Shown here: piece by piece, positions 22,430 to 36,400 of the stretch
Layout: each line of letters starts with the position of its first letter
Numbering within the stretch: the stretch's first letter is position 1
NCBI GenBank assembly: GCA_012845835.1
Contig: JABAKD010000007.1
Location: forward strand, 10,870,665-10,934,664
Origin: Undaria pinnatifida
Lineage: Eukaryota; Sar; Phaeophyceae; Laminariales; Alariaceae
Length of the DNA: 64,000 bases
Reading direction: 5' to 3'
Translations under genes and position numbers: made by a program
The notes under the pieces: model-generated
What the model was told of the DNA's origin: nothing
Seen by the model: only the letters and a program-made list of their open reading frames with translations
The model's database searches: none

Positions 22430-23405
22430 GGGCCCTGCTCCCCTTTCCCCACTACACCGCACCTGCCTAAATTTTTTTTTACGAGTTGGAATAATCCAGC
22501 ATTTTTTTTTTTTTTTGTCGACTCGCGTCGAATTGTAGCTCGTATACACCGTTAGGGGTGAAATGTGTGTTATTTTTTGCCACAACATCGCATGGTGTAT
22601 CTTGAAAAGCAGTCAGTACCGGAAAACGGTGTCGCATGCACAGGCTTTCACATTATTTGTGTTTAGGCACAGGCTGTATCGCATACATGGCACGATACAG
22701 GACATGGGTTAACACGACTTGGCTACCAGGGTTGGCGACGGCTCATCCGCCCACGAACGCCACGTCGGGTCACAGATACACACAGCGGACCTGACATCAT
22801 AGCACACCTCTTGATATAATATGGTTGTTGACAGGGACAGATAAGGCATGACTTAGGATACGCACGCAAATACACATGGGGCACAGAGCTAAAGGCGCAT
22901 TGCACGCCCATGCAAAAAAAAAGGGTTTTGCAGACGGCTCTATGCTCACACGGTGGGTGTTTCACACAGCTGGTAGTAGAGACGCCAACTGACGACAGTA
23001 CTTTATAGCGTGGGTAAGCGCATTTCGATGGTTCGTAGTCGACGAGAGATCATGTTGAAATCACCCTTCGATCTCTATAACGCAGAACGACTCCTGCACC
23101 GCAGTGGGGAAGGCGGCGGGGGGGGAAAGAAGCCTGCGTGATGACCCCCGGTCTGAGTTGTTACGTCTATCAATAGTGGGGGAGAACGAGAGTTATCAAT
23201 TGCGACTGCTCGTAGACAGGATGAGCAAAATATATATTTAGATGATACGAGGCATAAACAAGAATATTGCAATCGGTACTGAAAACAACGCCGTACCTAC
23301 TGCGGTGACGAGTTGTGTATGGCTCGAGGTCAGTTACAAACCTTGAGAATTCCATCATGAGGGGTACACCACACATTACGATTTCAATCGAAACTAACAG
23401 TAAAA
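22430..23405. other. Gene-free stretch
   Basis: T-runs at 22470 and 22501-22516; no exon or recognisable repeat except a weak pyrimidine-rich segment. Confidence 0.4.
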
Positions 23406-23407
23406 AA

Positions 23408-23651
23408 CGTGCGTGCTACGATACAGAGAGGTGCACCACTCTTTTTTGAGGTGTTCCTCAATTTGGGAAAGCCTGATTTATAGAAGAATGAACTGCTACC
23501 GAATGAAAAATCCCATGGCCTAGGTACCCAAAGAGAAATATTAAAAAATTAAGGAGGCGTATTTCCAACGATTTTGGATGAGGAGCCCTCCCTGTCGTTC
23601 AGAAACCATTTCTAACGAAAACTGCTCTTACCTCTATCGTAGCATTGATTG
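23408..23651 (+). mobile_element. Family A small transposon, copy 3
   Basis: Left end GTGCTACGATACAGAGAGGTGC and right end CTTACCTCTATCGTAGCA (shown as cores) enclose the family interior (GAATGAAAAATCCCATGGCC, CCAACGATTTTGGATGAGGAG). GTAAAAAA stands on both sides (23400-23407 and 23652-23659) and may be a target duplication, though an A-run makes chance likely. Confidence 0.75.
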
Positions 23652-23659
23652 GTAAAAAA

Positions 23660-24360
23660 ATCGATAACACTGGGTTGACCGTGTCACAAAAGGTCGTTCA
23701 TCTCGTGTGTCGGGAATCGTGAACATCGCTGACATCATTTTCGTCTCCACTTCCCATTTTCCATCGAAATCCGTTATGCCCTTCCCATGTCATGTGGAAA
23801 GTTAATTGCCAGCACTCCACCAAAAGGAGACATTAGTTCATCTCCACTTCCCACTTACCACCAAAATCCCTTATGGCCCTCCGACGTCGAGTAGAAATTT
23901 AATTGCCAACACACCATCAACAGGAGACATTCATTGAATTGCTGCGCACTGCACATTTACTCTGCACACGATGCACTGATCAAAAAAACATATACAGGAG
24001 GTCGCTATGTCACCAGCACTACTCCTGGCCTCTTCGTGGCCCAGAGCGCACGTCACTATCAATCAAATATGCCAGGGAACGACACTTTGACCCTTGGCTG
24101 ACGCCAAACTACCAGGTTTTAATGTGAAACGATCGGTTGGACACCCTTGACGGCTGGATGTTCCCTATTGACTGACGGCTTGCGGACACATTTTCTATCG
24201 CCCCCTCGCGTTCAAGTTCGTTTTATTGTACCGCACAATGCACAACCCGGCATCAACCAACTTACAATAGCATTTGCCGTGTGACTTTTTTTTTGTATCA
24301 TGTTCCTGCTGCTGCCACTCCCCCTCGCACCGCACAACACGTCGGGAACAGACTTCGGAA
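23660..24360. promoter_or_regulatory. Upstream region of the six-exon gene
   Basis: About 700 bp before the proposed start at 24365. It contains a diverged direct repeat (CATCTCCACTTCCCA words near 23740 and 23838, then AATTGCCAACACACCA). No clear TATA box was found; an A/T-rich stretch GTTTTATTGTACCG lies about 140 bp upstream of the start codon, and the last 60 bp are C-rich. Promoter location is not resolved. Confidence 0.25.
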
Positions 24361-24364
24361 GGGC

Positions 24365-24449
24365 ATGATGACGCCGTCACGCCTGATTTTGGCTGGAGCC
24401 TTGGCTGGCCTCGGCACCGCAGCTGGCAAAGGATTGCCCTTCGGGAACG
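24365..24449 (+). CDS. Exon 1: signal peptide
   Basis: Two ATGs in tandem (24365, 24368) open a frame reading MMTPSRLILAGALAGLG and then TAAGKGLPFGN: a basic N-end, a hydrophobic Leu/Ala/Gly core and small residues suited to signal peptidase cleavage near residue 21. The frame runs into AACG|GTGAGAG, a good 5' splice site, with one base (G) carried over (phase 1). This phase fits the acceptor of exon 2. The exon is short and assignment to this gene rests on phase and position. Confidence 0.55.
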
Positions 24450-27400
24450 GTGAGAGCTGACCGCCACCCCACACTGGTGATGTAGAATCTCTAGGGAGGT
24501 GACGCTTCGGTCACAGGATTGCTATGATGAGTATTTATTGTTCTTCTCATTCATTACCCTCGCACTTCTGTCGCGCTCCCTCCCAGTACTTCTCAGACCC
24601 CAGATTCATGAAGCTGGCCCTGCCCCCACCTCCCCACCACGTTACGTGCCATACTTTTTACCGCCAGAATAATGTAGCATTTTCTTCCCTCTCATCGACT
24701 ACCGTCAAGTGCTATGCGCTTTATTGATGTATTTACGTTTTTTCACGACTGGAAACCCGTGTTTGATAACCAACTACTTGGAATTGGTCTATGGAGTATT
24801 TTCGGGTTTCGCGAGGGATTACGAGTAGCTTCTCTGATTTGTTTTTTACGATACGTACACTGCCGTCGCGAACTTATTTTTTTGCTGTGTACCAATATAA
24901 ACCATACTGCTGCTGTAGTGCTGTCTATGGGTCCATTCCGAATCGCGCTGACAGAGGGCCACTCGCGAGGGCAAGCTATACTGGCGATGGAACTGTGCGT
25001 TAAGTACTCCACACGAAATACTATACATATGTAGCTGGCCTGTAACACTACGATATACCGCAATCCTCGGTCAGGGAGCTTGTCGCTTCACAGCATGAAA
25101 TAGCTAGAGCCGCGAGAAGGTGCCGAGTCAGTCATCCTTTTTTAGGATTGGGAAAACCACCTTTTCGGGGTATACACCAACTTGGAATTAGTGCAGAGCC
25201 ATCCCACGCTATCATGGAGGGGTGCACCATATTCCTAGAATTTTCTGAATTCCTAGTACATGAGGAGCTAGTTGAATATCTCACACGAACATGACTTCGA
25301 AGACATCCGTTTTTAGGAAGCCCTCGACCAATCTTGCAACACACCCTTATCCTCCAAAACAAAGCATACTATATACCTGGTACATTGTTTGATGACCAGC
25401 CTGTTGTTCTTCGCCCGAAGAGCTCAAGCGGATCATCACTAGAAACGCTTTTGGCCAGGAAGTTGCGAGAACCCCATCGAGGAATAATTCTCCAGGACGT
25501 TTTCACTAACGCACACAGTACTAGTTATTGTCCGAGAATCAACAGCTCTACTTGGTTCTCGGCTATTTTGAACGGGGATGCGGTAGGCGGGTCACCCTCA
25601 AGAATTTTGCACCTCGTACACACTTACACGTATGTCAAGAGGGGGAACAGTCAGTATTCTCACTGCTGGACTTTCGCTGATTGCACGCGAGTGACCCTCT
25701 AAAACTCAGTGCAAAGAGAAAAAAAAAACGACTCCTCGGCCGTTCTTTGGGACGCAGCAGCGCAGAGCCAACCCATTTCATTGCGAGTTCATGTCAAAAT
25801 TTTTCAACATGACGAAAGCCTACGGCCGCGAAGGAACAGGCGGGGGGTCACACTCGCGTGATTGGCCCTGACCCACTCCAAAGAGAAACCCCCAAAAGAG
25901 ACTTCTCTACTGTACCGTTGGAAACGTACAGTTACTTTTGATATTACAGGGACATGAATCAGCAATGCATGTCACGACAAGCTACGCTGCGCCTTGACAA
26001 TCACCTTTTTTAGTAATTTTGTTGTTCGTTCAAGCAGGAGCCAGTCGTCCGCGTGTAGCTCCAACCAAGTAGCGAGGGTGGGAGTACCCGCTGTCACCCC
26101 TAGACTCTGCCCTGGCTGAAAAAGAATTGCTGGGCGTCACCCTAGCCTTGGGTCAAGGGCAGACTTCCCGACTTGATTGGGTTTCTATTGATGTAGGAAC
26201 GGCAATTCGATATGGGAGTTAACTCCTTGTGGTGTGCGTCAATCGGCCGTGTCTGGGCTGATTGCTCTGCTTTGCACCCCTAACCTGAAGCCGACAAGTC
26301 GGCGGGTCACCAGAGATGGCTCTGCCAGCCGACTTGCCGAATAAATTCATTTGAGGCGAGTGGTCAACGTAACTATTTGCCCATATACAACTCTTTGATT
26401 TTTCGATTTTCAATACGTGCACCGCTCGACGTCATACATAAAACGTTTTCTAAACTTTTCTCCCCCCCTATTGTTTGTACGACTTACAGGAAATAAGTGA
26501 TGAACTGGTGCATTCCTTTCAAAGCTGTCAGGTTTTGACTCCCTCAAAATAACCTTTTTACAGTTTTTACGCACATACAAATTGATTAGCATCACCCTGT
26601 TAACCCTGGCACAGGCTACACTGAACTAGTAAAGAAAGGGAGTCGTCGATCTATATCCATGTTGAGGATGCACACACCCAGCAATGCGCGCTTGCGGGGA
26701 ATATCACACAGCTTGCGAAAACCCAGATTAATGGAACTGTTCCTCAGATACATGAAGAGCTCAACCAAGCCCAGAAATACGGTATGGTCCAAAAAGGGGA
26801 ACGCCCACCGCACTATAGAGGAATGCCTCCTCGACGATGTGAGACATCCCACGCTATCATAGGGGTGCAGCAGATTCTAGGAAGTTTTTGAGCTCCTAAC
26901 ATGAGGAGCCAGCTCAATATCTCCCCTCCGAAACATGACTTCGGAGGCATTCGTATCGCATAACCAGATGAGCTCGTATGCTCTAGTCCCCTAAAGCAAC
27001 TCGTGCTCTGGTTAAATTGTGAGACAAACCGGTTATTCCTCATTATTGAGGAGCCCAACAGGGAAGGTAAACCTTTTGGTTGGCTCAGAAAGCGCATCTC
27101 CAATGGTGGAATGTCACATTTCGATATCTCGATATCTCGATTGCGCCACTCGTGCCGGTTAAGCTTCCCTTCTATCCCACGCTTGGCGTTCCTAGGCCGA
27201 AATGTCGTTTTGGTTGCAAAAGAGGCGTACGTATAGGGAGTTTGTTCTTCAGGAGCAAAGCGTTGGATCCGTGTTTTATTCCCGTTTTAACGGGCGTTCC
27301 AGTGAAGAATATTCGAGATACTCAAGAAGGTAAAAATGTTCCTCGGTGTGGCCCGAAAAACCGGTACATACTTGGAGTTTTAGGAATCTGGAACAAAGGC

Positions 27401-30400
27401 GCGACGTACTTCAAGAAACCATACCTACGTACTTGGAGACAGAACGCGAGCAAACGATCATGGCCTCCCCCAATGTTGTGTCAAAGGCATTCCATTCGCC
27501 CGAGAATTGAAAAAAGACAAAAGCGATGACACGATGCCGGTACTTGTATTACGGCGTTACCATGGTCGTGTGCCTTCGGTCTGCGCAGCCCCGTACAAAC
27601 ATAGAAACAACGACATAAACATCTGGTGGTGCTCGTAGAGATATTATTTGAAACAATTGCAACACCCCGATCAAATCAACCGTGTGTGTATGATCACGGA
27701 TATCCCACCCCAAGCAACGATGACAGCAGAGGTGGCCCACGGCTGGCGAGGTGATCTGCAAGTAGTCTTGTGCAGTGGTAGACTCATCCAGCGGTGGTGG
27801 TTGCACGTTCTCGGTCAAACACAGTACTTCTGGGTGGTTGAGCTCATGTAAGGAACTGCCGGTCAGTGAAGGAATTTTACAAGTATAAGTTGATTGAAGA
27901 CAAAAGTGCATAAGAGGCCCTTGGTCGGTTTGCGCGAAATAATGGATTCCAACAAGATCTATATGTTACGGGCGCGAGTGAGATGTTGACCTAGATTCTC
28001 ATGATAAAAGATTAGAAGGTTCTTGGAATATGGTGCACCAGTGCCGTCGGATGACTGAGTACTACACAGAGCAGTGTAGTAGTCACTATGCACCGGGCAC
28101 GTCGTTCATGATCGTGTCGCTCTGCCGAGGGCCGACTATATATGCGGCCACCTATTTTGCTTTTTTCGTCCTTGCCATCTGTTTTTCCCTTTTCTACTGT
28201 ACACCACCGCCAAAGATGCATCCTATTGTATAGAGGTAACGTTATTTTTTTCCATGTATATGCAGCTCAGAATGACTAGGTTCCTTAACAAAATAATTTG
28301 GTAAATATGTCCCTTCGTTTTCTGCAAAACGCTTGTTTTTGTATGCTCGGGCCCCCGGTTCGCATATCAAATGGCACTCTCAGCTTGCTCAGAATCAATA
28401 TTCGGGTAGGACATGGAGCTCCGTCTCAACGCCTACACCGCTGGAACACCGTTTTTGAGTCAAAATTCCTTGAAATTAGTACCGGGAGGGGTTTCAGGGC
28501 TCCCGACTGAGAAGTTGAGCACTCACCCTCGGAAGGCAAAATGGTGCACCCCTGCAGCCCTTTACCAAAAGGACGCAAAACGTGGTGTTCCACACGACGA
28601 TTAACAGCCCCAATATTTCGTGTGCCCCCAATAAGTCAACGCAGTTGCGACAGGGGCTAACTCGCGAGTTCGTTTGTTGCTGTCTGTGCGCTCTCTCTTC
28701 GTCCCTTTGCTTGCAGGCCAAAAAGTAGGACAGTGGACAGGGATCCGCGGAGGACGCAGGCTGCAGGTATGAGCCGCAATCTGCTGCGCTAGGGATGTTT
28801 TTTTTTTTTTTCCAGCCGTCTTACTTGAGCAGCGCTCCGTGATTCAGCCTATACCTCTTTACGAGAGCATCGATTCAAGTGCAAGATTGATGACCAATCT
28901 TATGCCTCCGACAAGCACCGCAATTATTTCAACCCTATAAAACTGTTATGCCAAGAATAGACGGACCCTAAGATATATGTTATGGCTTTGTACGTTTTTT
29001 TTTATTTCTGAACCACGACAAAGCCCCCCAACCCGATACAATCGCGCCTGAATTTCAAACTTTTTTTTTTTCGCGCTATTATTATTGTTTCGCATAGCTA
29101 GGCCTGAGGATTCGCTCTTTTTGTGCGCCCACGTCATTTTTTTTTCCTAATAAAAAAACGTTTTTGGGTAAGGTATAGGTACACGGGTGCTACAATAGTG
29201 GTAGCACTTTTCGTCCGTTTTTTTTTCAAATGAAGGTGCTCCGTAACCCTAAACCTCCGTAAATACGCCCCATTGATTTTTGCATGATTTTCGCCGTGTA
29301 TACCCCTCCCTAGGGAAACGGGTTTTCCATCCGCGATAAAAGCAGGTTATTTTATCTCCAAACCGGTTTTTCAGAGAGGTCTTCAGCTCCCAAATTTTGA
29401 AAACATCGCAGAACAAAAAAACGGGTCTTTCATCCACGATAAAAGCAGGTTATTTTATCTCCAAACCGGTTTTTCAGAGAGGTCTTCAGCTCCCAAATTT
29501 TGAGAACATCGCAGAACAAAAAACTGTGGAACTCCATCGTAGCACGCGTCTCCCCCTACCGCGCAGCCTCAAGAAAAAATGATGGATGTCACCTCTACCG
29601 CGTAGCAGCGTCAACAACGCGTTGTGTACTAGTTGAGCGCGATCAGTCAGAAGTTCTTCAGGACACACGCTGCGATCACAGCGGCAGACCTCACTTTGTC
29701 CTCTGGGGGGGAGCTCCAAACTGAGGATTTCGGCACCCGACGAGCCAGCAGACTGCACGTTGTATTCTGGGGGAACTGTTTTCAAACGGAGGAGGTCTCC
29801 ATCCGCCAAGCCACCCCACGCTCTAGCGCTAGCGGCGCGTTCAGTAAGAGGCTGCTGAGCTCCTAACACGAGAAACTCGATTCCTCACTATAAACATGAC
29901 TTCGACGATATCTGTTTTTGCGCAACCCGACCACTAATCCCCACCAGGCATGTGCTAGTCCTGAAACCAGCACGTTCGACGTGCTTGTCATACCAACCGA
30001 TGGTTCCGCACCCGAGAGGCGTAACCGGCCCTAGGAACGCTTGGCCCGAAGGATACAACACCCCAACCGTGGGGCGATCCTCAAACACAACGACGGATCA
30101 CGAGGGAAGGGAAAAAACTGCAACCTTTTTTTAACAGAATGAAGCCCATGACTAACCAAAGGACCCGCGAAAAGCGGTGGTATGCCGACAATGTCGAAGA
30201 GTTCCCCCGTGAAGGGGGCGAAAAGCGCAACACCTCTATATAGTAGCACATGTTCTAGCCACACTGCGGATCTCCATTCGTGGCAGGCTTCATGACATCG
30301 CGCGAAAACGTGCTTGGGTGAGGATTTAATCTGGGAGCCCAACCGTGTCTATTTTAAAACGCCGTTCCTTGACTTCCAAGCTTATCAAGCGCGTTGCATC

Positions 30401-33400
30401 CGATTTGATATTTTACGGTAATGTTCCGTTATGTACCAGGCTGTAGCAGAGGGTATATCAGGACTAAAGTTGCGCTGTATTCGACCTAGGCCAGCTGTTC
30501 GGTGAGGTACCTCTGCCTCACCTCAAGGGACGATTCTTCTATCGCAGCATGCGCCGTGAAGGGGTTAAGTGCCCTCCCCCCGTCCCCCCCCCTCGATCAA
30601 TTCTTCCACGGTTTTCGACATCCTGTTTTCATTTCGCCGCGCGGTATTTTTGCAACTCGCTCGGTTTTCCGACCAGCTACACGTCTTTCGCCGATGCAAA
30701 CTTGGTCTAGGGCTAGAGCACGCGCCAAGTACAAAGAGTTGTGCTTGTCCCACGTGTCCTCCAGCCACTACGCTGCACGCTACGTGAAGTTTTATTGTTT
30801 TTTCCTCTTGACAGAATGTAACGGTAACTAGTAGTTCCTGTGGGTGTGTCCCTTAAAACGCATGCGTACAAACGTGCAAACGTTACAGGGTGGTAAAACC
30901 CTACATCTCCACTCGTAAGCCTTTACCACCCACTACGTCCATGTCTTGCCCACTTCCCAATTTTGGAACACGACCTAGAGCACTGTCAATGGATTAAAGG
31001 TCATTTTGACGACTACCTTCCCCTTCGATATATGCGCGCTACGGTGTGCACTTTTTAGATATACCGTTTCCTAAACGACTGTGCTACTTAGCCCAAGATC
31101 GTCGCAATTTCAACCTTTTTCGCAGTTGTTTTTGGGAAGTACTCACCTTATGCTCCAAACACGTTTTGGGGAAGGATAAATATACATCGGAACCTCACAA
31201 AAATAACAGGATGAAGTTCTACCGTCGTAGCATGCGTCCTTAACAAACCCTTGCAACTGTTACCGCTTCCTGATTCACACTGCGCGCGATGCCAGGGGGC
31301 TCTCTGCAACTCCATCGGCTGCCCGGCCGGCTATACTCCCATCGCCGACGCCCAGTTCGTGGAGTGCGTCGGCACTTGCTTGGAATCGCAGTGCTGCGAG
31401 GCGTTTTGCTCTTATCATGCGTGCCCTGACGGCTACGTCCCCATCCAAGATGCCGGAACGACCATGTGCGAAGACTCAGGATGCACTGACTCCTCGTGCT
31501 GCGGTAAGAAAAAGTTTGTGTCCCCCGCGGATGCGAACCGAATGACCACCATATGGCGGACTCTAGTCAGTTGTTGGCGTCGTAGCACGGCTTGTCGGGG
31601 GCCGCACCTTGGCTTACGCACTGTCAAACTCCCCCCGAACCAATCACGCGGAAGAGGTAAACCCAAGCATGAAGTCGACGCCTTGGATCAACGCGTGTCA
31701 ACAGCACGCCTTTTTTTCTCTGGGCATCGTTAAGAACGTGTGGTTGTTCCCAGCACTCAAACAACGAGATCGTGCAATGCTAACGTCCAATTCCACGCAA
31801 ATCAACGAGGGCAGAAAATGTTGACTTGGTCTGGCGATGAACTCGGAGGCGCGTACCGGGAGCGGGGAGGGGGAAGAAGAACCTGCCTAAGTGACCACCC
31901 CGTGTCCGTCTTACGTCTGGAGAGGCAGAAATGGAAATATAGTATGCGAATATAATGGATGAGATGAGCACAACACATGTGCTACGATAGAGGTATACCT
32001 TTTTTCGGCGAAAATGGTTCCTCTGAATAACGGGGCTACTTAACCCGAAATCGTTGCAAAAAAAGAATTCGTATCCCCGTCTCCATACAACCATTTTTGG
32101 GTGCCAGAGGGAAAACGACTTCGTATCCCCGTCTCCTTACAACCATTTTTGAGTGCCAGAGAGAAAACGGAATGTTTGACAAAACTGACGATCTTGCAGT
32201 CATGAACGCGATGGAGTGTATATCGAAAATCAACCCAGCAGCTACACAATACGCGCGCGTAGAATAGCAGGACCTGTAGTATAGACGATCGTATGTGTCG
32301 CCCGTCACGGCTATGATACGATGATAGCATAATTGCGAAACGCTTCTATCGCTTCGTATGTGCAGACTGATGTTTCAACGGTATGGAGATGCACCATATT
32401 TGTTTCCTCGTGTCAGCTGACTAATTTAAAGAGGTTCGGCATTTGGCCCCGAGGGGCCATAAATGTGTCGGGGGTCTGAAAGTGCGACCTGATGGACGAT
32501 CTCATGGTCGAGTTGTATGACGATGAACATTCGAAAAAAAAAAAAACACACACACATGAAAGAAACGCTGTTTCAACGATATTGGGGTAAAGACCATCGA
32601 AATTGCCAAACGTTTTTATCGCTACGTATATATATGCAGACTGAGAGTTACAACGGTAAGGAGATGAGATGCACCATGTTTTTTCCTCATAACCTGACTA
32701 AAGAAGTTCTGCGTTTGGCCCCGAGGCGCCATAGATGTGCCATGGGTCTGAAAGTCCGACCTGATGGACGATCTTGTGGTCGAGCTGTATGACGATAACC
32801 ACGATTAAAAAAAACAAAAACCAGAAACCAGAAAGCAACGTCGTTCTGACGATATTCGGGTAAGGAGCACCGAGGTTCAGAACATAGTTTCGTTAAAAAA
32901 ACGGGCTCCCCAGCGCTATCGTACCTCCGTTTACTACCGTACTTGTACTGCTGCTCTACTGTGCTGCTGTCGTGGGTTGGTCTGTGGCTCGTGGGTAGGT
33001 GGTGGGTGCACTATCAAGAGGTGTGGTGCCTGACGGGTTGGTGAATCTTGTCGTACGTGGGTCATTTTTTTTGTTTTTTTTTTTTTACCGGTTTACTATC
33101 AGCACTTTTTTTTTTTGTTCGCCTAGTTCCTATGCGAGTATATACGACGAGTCAACCCTAATTATTAGACATGAGAACAAACGTGGCCTAAACTTGGTCG
33201 AAACTAAACCTCTTCGTATCGATTGAGCAGAGTCAGTTGATGACTCGTATCGATTGAGCAGAGTCAGTTGATGACGGAGACATCCGAGGGTGTTGGACGG
33301 GCAGGCGGGGTAGCGACCACGGCACGACGTCTATCTAAGTTGTGTGCATAAATAGTAGAGGCCGAAAACTGACGCCGAAGAGGCAGTGGAGGGAGGGACC

Positions 33401-36400
33401 GTCATCATCATCAACGGATGGTAAAATAGGGAGGAGGTGGCCTTACCGGGGACGGGGGACACGAAGACAGCAGTTGCGACGAAGCGCGTGAGCACATTTC
33501 CTCTCCGACAAATGCAAAAGCCGAAGCTTCGACTTTGACGGTGGGAGTAGCCCAAAAAATGTCAGGAGTGGTAGCTCCTCTTGAAAGTGGTCTGCCTGCA
33601 TGTGCGCTCCGTTCCAGCAGAGTTTGGGTTTTGGGAATCACGTATGTATGTATGTATGTGTGAACGAGTCAGTTTGAGAATGTTTTTCAAGTATTTCATC
33701 TACAAAACAAACATGTCGTGCTTTTTTTCAAGAAAATATTTTTGCCAAAACCTCAACTCCATGTATGTTGGCATTGGGGTGGTCAACTTGGAATTATATG
33801 ATCGCTTTTGTGTGTTGACACTTCATACTTGCCTTTCTTTGCCGATTGATTTCAGCTGCTGCACCAAACAGATATCGTAGCAAAAACAAACTTGATGTTG
33901 GCATGTAACTAACAAATAACAACAAAAAAACAACCAAGACCAATTACATGATATGACAAAAAACAAACGCACGTACTGTACATACGGCATAGTCTAAATG
34001 AATCGCTTAGACAGCGTTTTGATGATGTACTGACATCAAGAAGGCTTCGAAACATGACACCCGTTCAGTTGGGGGGGAAGGAAAAAACAAATCGGCTGGC
34101 CGAGGGGGTGGGGGGGGTCGGTTTTGTTTTCGTGTGCCCTTGATTTAAACAGGTAGTTATGGCTATCTCTAGCCCGTAATGTAACACCTTGTTGATATTG
34201 CGCGTCCTCCTTGTTTGTTCTGCAGTGACCATCTCGTCTGGCAGCGAGAGCAGTACCTCCTACATCGCAGATGATACTCTCAGCGATGACAACTTGGAAA
34301 TTGGATCATACCTCTTGGACGACGACGGCGACGACGTCGATAACGACGACGGCGACGACGTCGATAACGACGACGGCGACGACGTCGATGACGACGACGA
34401 CGACGACGACGTTGATGACGACGACGACGACGTTGATGACGACGACGGGCTATTCGACGGTGGCGACCTTGATTATGGCAGCGTCGTCGAGGCAAGTTTG
34501 GTTTGCACTGTACATTTTCTATGGTTGAGAGCGTGGTGCTGTAGACTTTTGGATGACGTGTGTACCTAAGCACCTATACAGTGTGTATTATTCGCATTAA
34601 ACTGACACCTCCGCTCGTCTACGTCCAAAGCACACCCGGTGCCCGTGCTGATGCCTGATCATGTGGAGAGACCAGCTCTCTCTGTGGTCACAAACTGCGA
34701 GGCCGAGATTTGCCGATATATGCATTGCGTATACAGCAAGGTGATTCGGCATGCAAGGCCAACCGCAATGAACACGCGAGCTAGGAAAATAGACTAAATC
34801 TGCAAGCCATCCCACTCTAAACGGCAGAAAAAACAAACAAAAAGAAACCACACGCAAAAGAAGAGAGAAAATGGCAAAACGAAAACCGCCCAAGGGCATC
34901 AAAGCTCAGCAGACAGCAGTCAGCAGCTTTTGGTAGCAACCCAGCAGATGACGCCATCCAACCAACGTTGGCGCATAGTAACCATATTCAGTTTCGAATG
35001 ACCCTACTATAGGAGGACGATAATTGCGGCATGGTATATCACCCTCAACCTGCCCACTACTATCATCTGACGACAGCGCTACCAAATTTCGTTATCGTTG
35101 CCAAGGCATCGTACCAGACACGAGAGCGAAGCCTACATACAGCAGTATTTGCGTTTGGGCAGAAACAACATGTGCACGTATTCAAGTCGGTCGTCCCGGT
35201 GGCGTATCAGGTTATCGTTGAGCCTGGTATAGGTCAGTTTCGTCACGTACGTATAGGTTCGTGGAGACCTTCTTGTCCTCACATTTACATGCAGCAAGCA
35301 CGAGGGCGTGAGTCAGCAACACTCGATGATAAATCGACGGGCACTGGGATTCCTGAACCCCATGTGTGAAAAAAAAAAAGGAAAAACCGGGGGGAAGAAG
35401 GGACAACACCTGTGACCACGACTTGTCTAGAACCTGGACAGTAAAGGAGTTCGAATAAAAAAGCATGCGCACACCTACACAGCTGTTAGCATGAACCTTT
35501 ACCTCGTGCATTAACAGCAGTGAACAAGGCCACGTTAAAGGCGTCACTTTTCGGGTCTGGTTTTTGCGGTAGCTTGGGGTCACTTGGTGCGAGTGTAACG
35601 CATTGTTTCTTTGAGGTTTTAAGCTTCCGTGCTGTATAATATTGTGCGAGATATGCATCCGCAATGGGATGGTAAGCCTCGCTGCTCACGGAAAAAAAAA
35701 CTAACGGTTTTGTGTGCTTGAGCACAGAGTCACTCGCGCGAGCGGTGAAAACCAGTTAGTGGAAATTGGGATACCACCGCCTACGGAAGCAAGCCTTTGT
35801 TTGGTTATATTGAAAGAAAAATTATATATTTCTGGTTCGTTCATTAATTAACACCGACTTCGTGGCAGGGATTTCCGCGAGGCTCTCCGCTCGCCACGTA
35901 CTGTATGCAGTGTCCAGGAAAATGCACTATCATCATAGCTATTCATAAGGTCTCCAGCGCGCACGCCTTACAAAGAAGACAAGTATTGAAGTCGGTGGGA
36001 TTCGAACCCAAACACTGATGATAGTTACTATTAATAGAGCACCATCCACAATATAGACAACGAACACAGATATGTTAGTTGCATAGAGGTAGCAGTGGTA
36101 GGTGTTTGCTATACGCGTGGAGCTATATCTAGGCTTTAGGTCCCGTAAAAGTAGGTGTTTGCTATACGCGTGAAGCTACATCTAGGCGATGGTGCGGGCA
36201 ACCATATATAACAACCATATATGTATATATATGATCAATGACCCTTTCACTCATGCCGGTCGTCACTGTCCTCTGGTGCATATCCTCCAACCAATGCCGT
36301 TGGACAGTAGTTCGATCTGGCGTTCGAATCTCACGTGGGCCGGATTTTGAATTTATCTGTTGAAGTAGTGAACGAAATGAATCAAATGAGCGCTGACATA

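Larger units (their letters stand above)
24450..28716 (+). other. Intron 1 of the Cys-rich gene (4.3 kb)
   Basis: Begins GTGAGAG and ends in a strong acceptor (CTCTCTCTTCGTCCC then TTTGCTTGCAG). It contains a family J fragment (about 24550-24720), family B copies at 25196 and 26848, and two stretches with GGTCAC / GAGTGACC words like family F (25575-25700, 25838-25880). The 149-codon plus frame at 27080-27529 lies inside and has no recognisable domain. Confidence 0.5.
28767..31295 (+). other. Intron 2 of the Cys-rich gene (2.5 kb)
   Basis: Starts GTATGAG and ends CTTCCTGATTCAC...GATGCCAG. It holds a T-run (28797-28812), family A copies at 29183 and 31034, a partial family B copy at 29850 and a C-rich stretch at 30575. 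Confidence 0.5.
31504..34225 (+). other. Intron 3 of the Cys-rich gene (2.7 kb)
   Basis: Starts GTAAGA and ends CTTGTTTGTTCTGCAG. It contains a family A fragment (31975), a 52-bp tandem repeat, a 271-bp tandem duplication, a 31-bp tandem repeat and an (ATGT)n run at about 33641-33660. Confidence 0.6.

Noticed and set aside
27080-27529. 149-codon plus-strand frame
   Set aside because: Lies in intron 1 and overlaps a family B edge; no recognisable motif.
34280-34573. Arg-rich minus-strand frame
   Set aside because: Complement of the poly-Asp exon (GAC read as GTC in shifted frame gives Arg).
35981-36075. Possible minus-strand tRNA
   Set aside because: The T-arm is convincing but the 5' acceptor strand, D-arm and anticodon arm do not pair.
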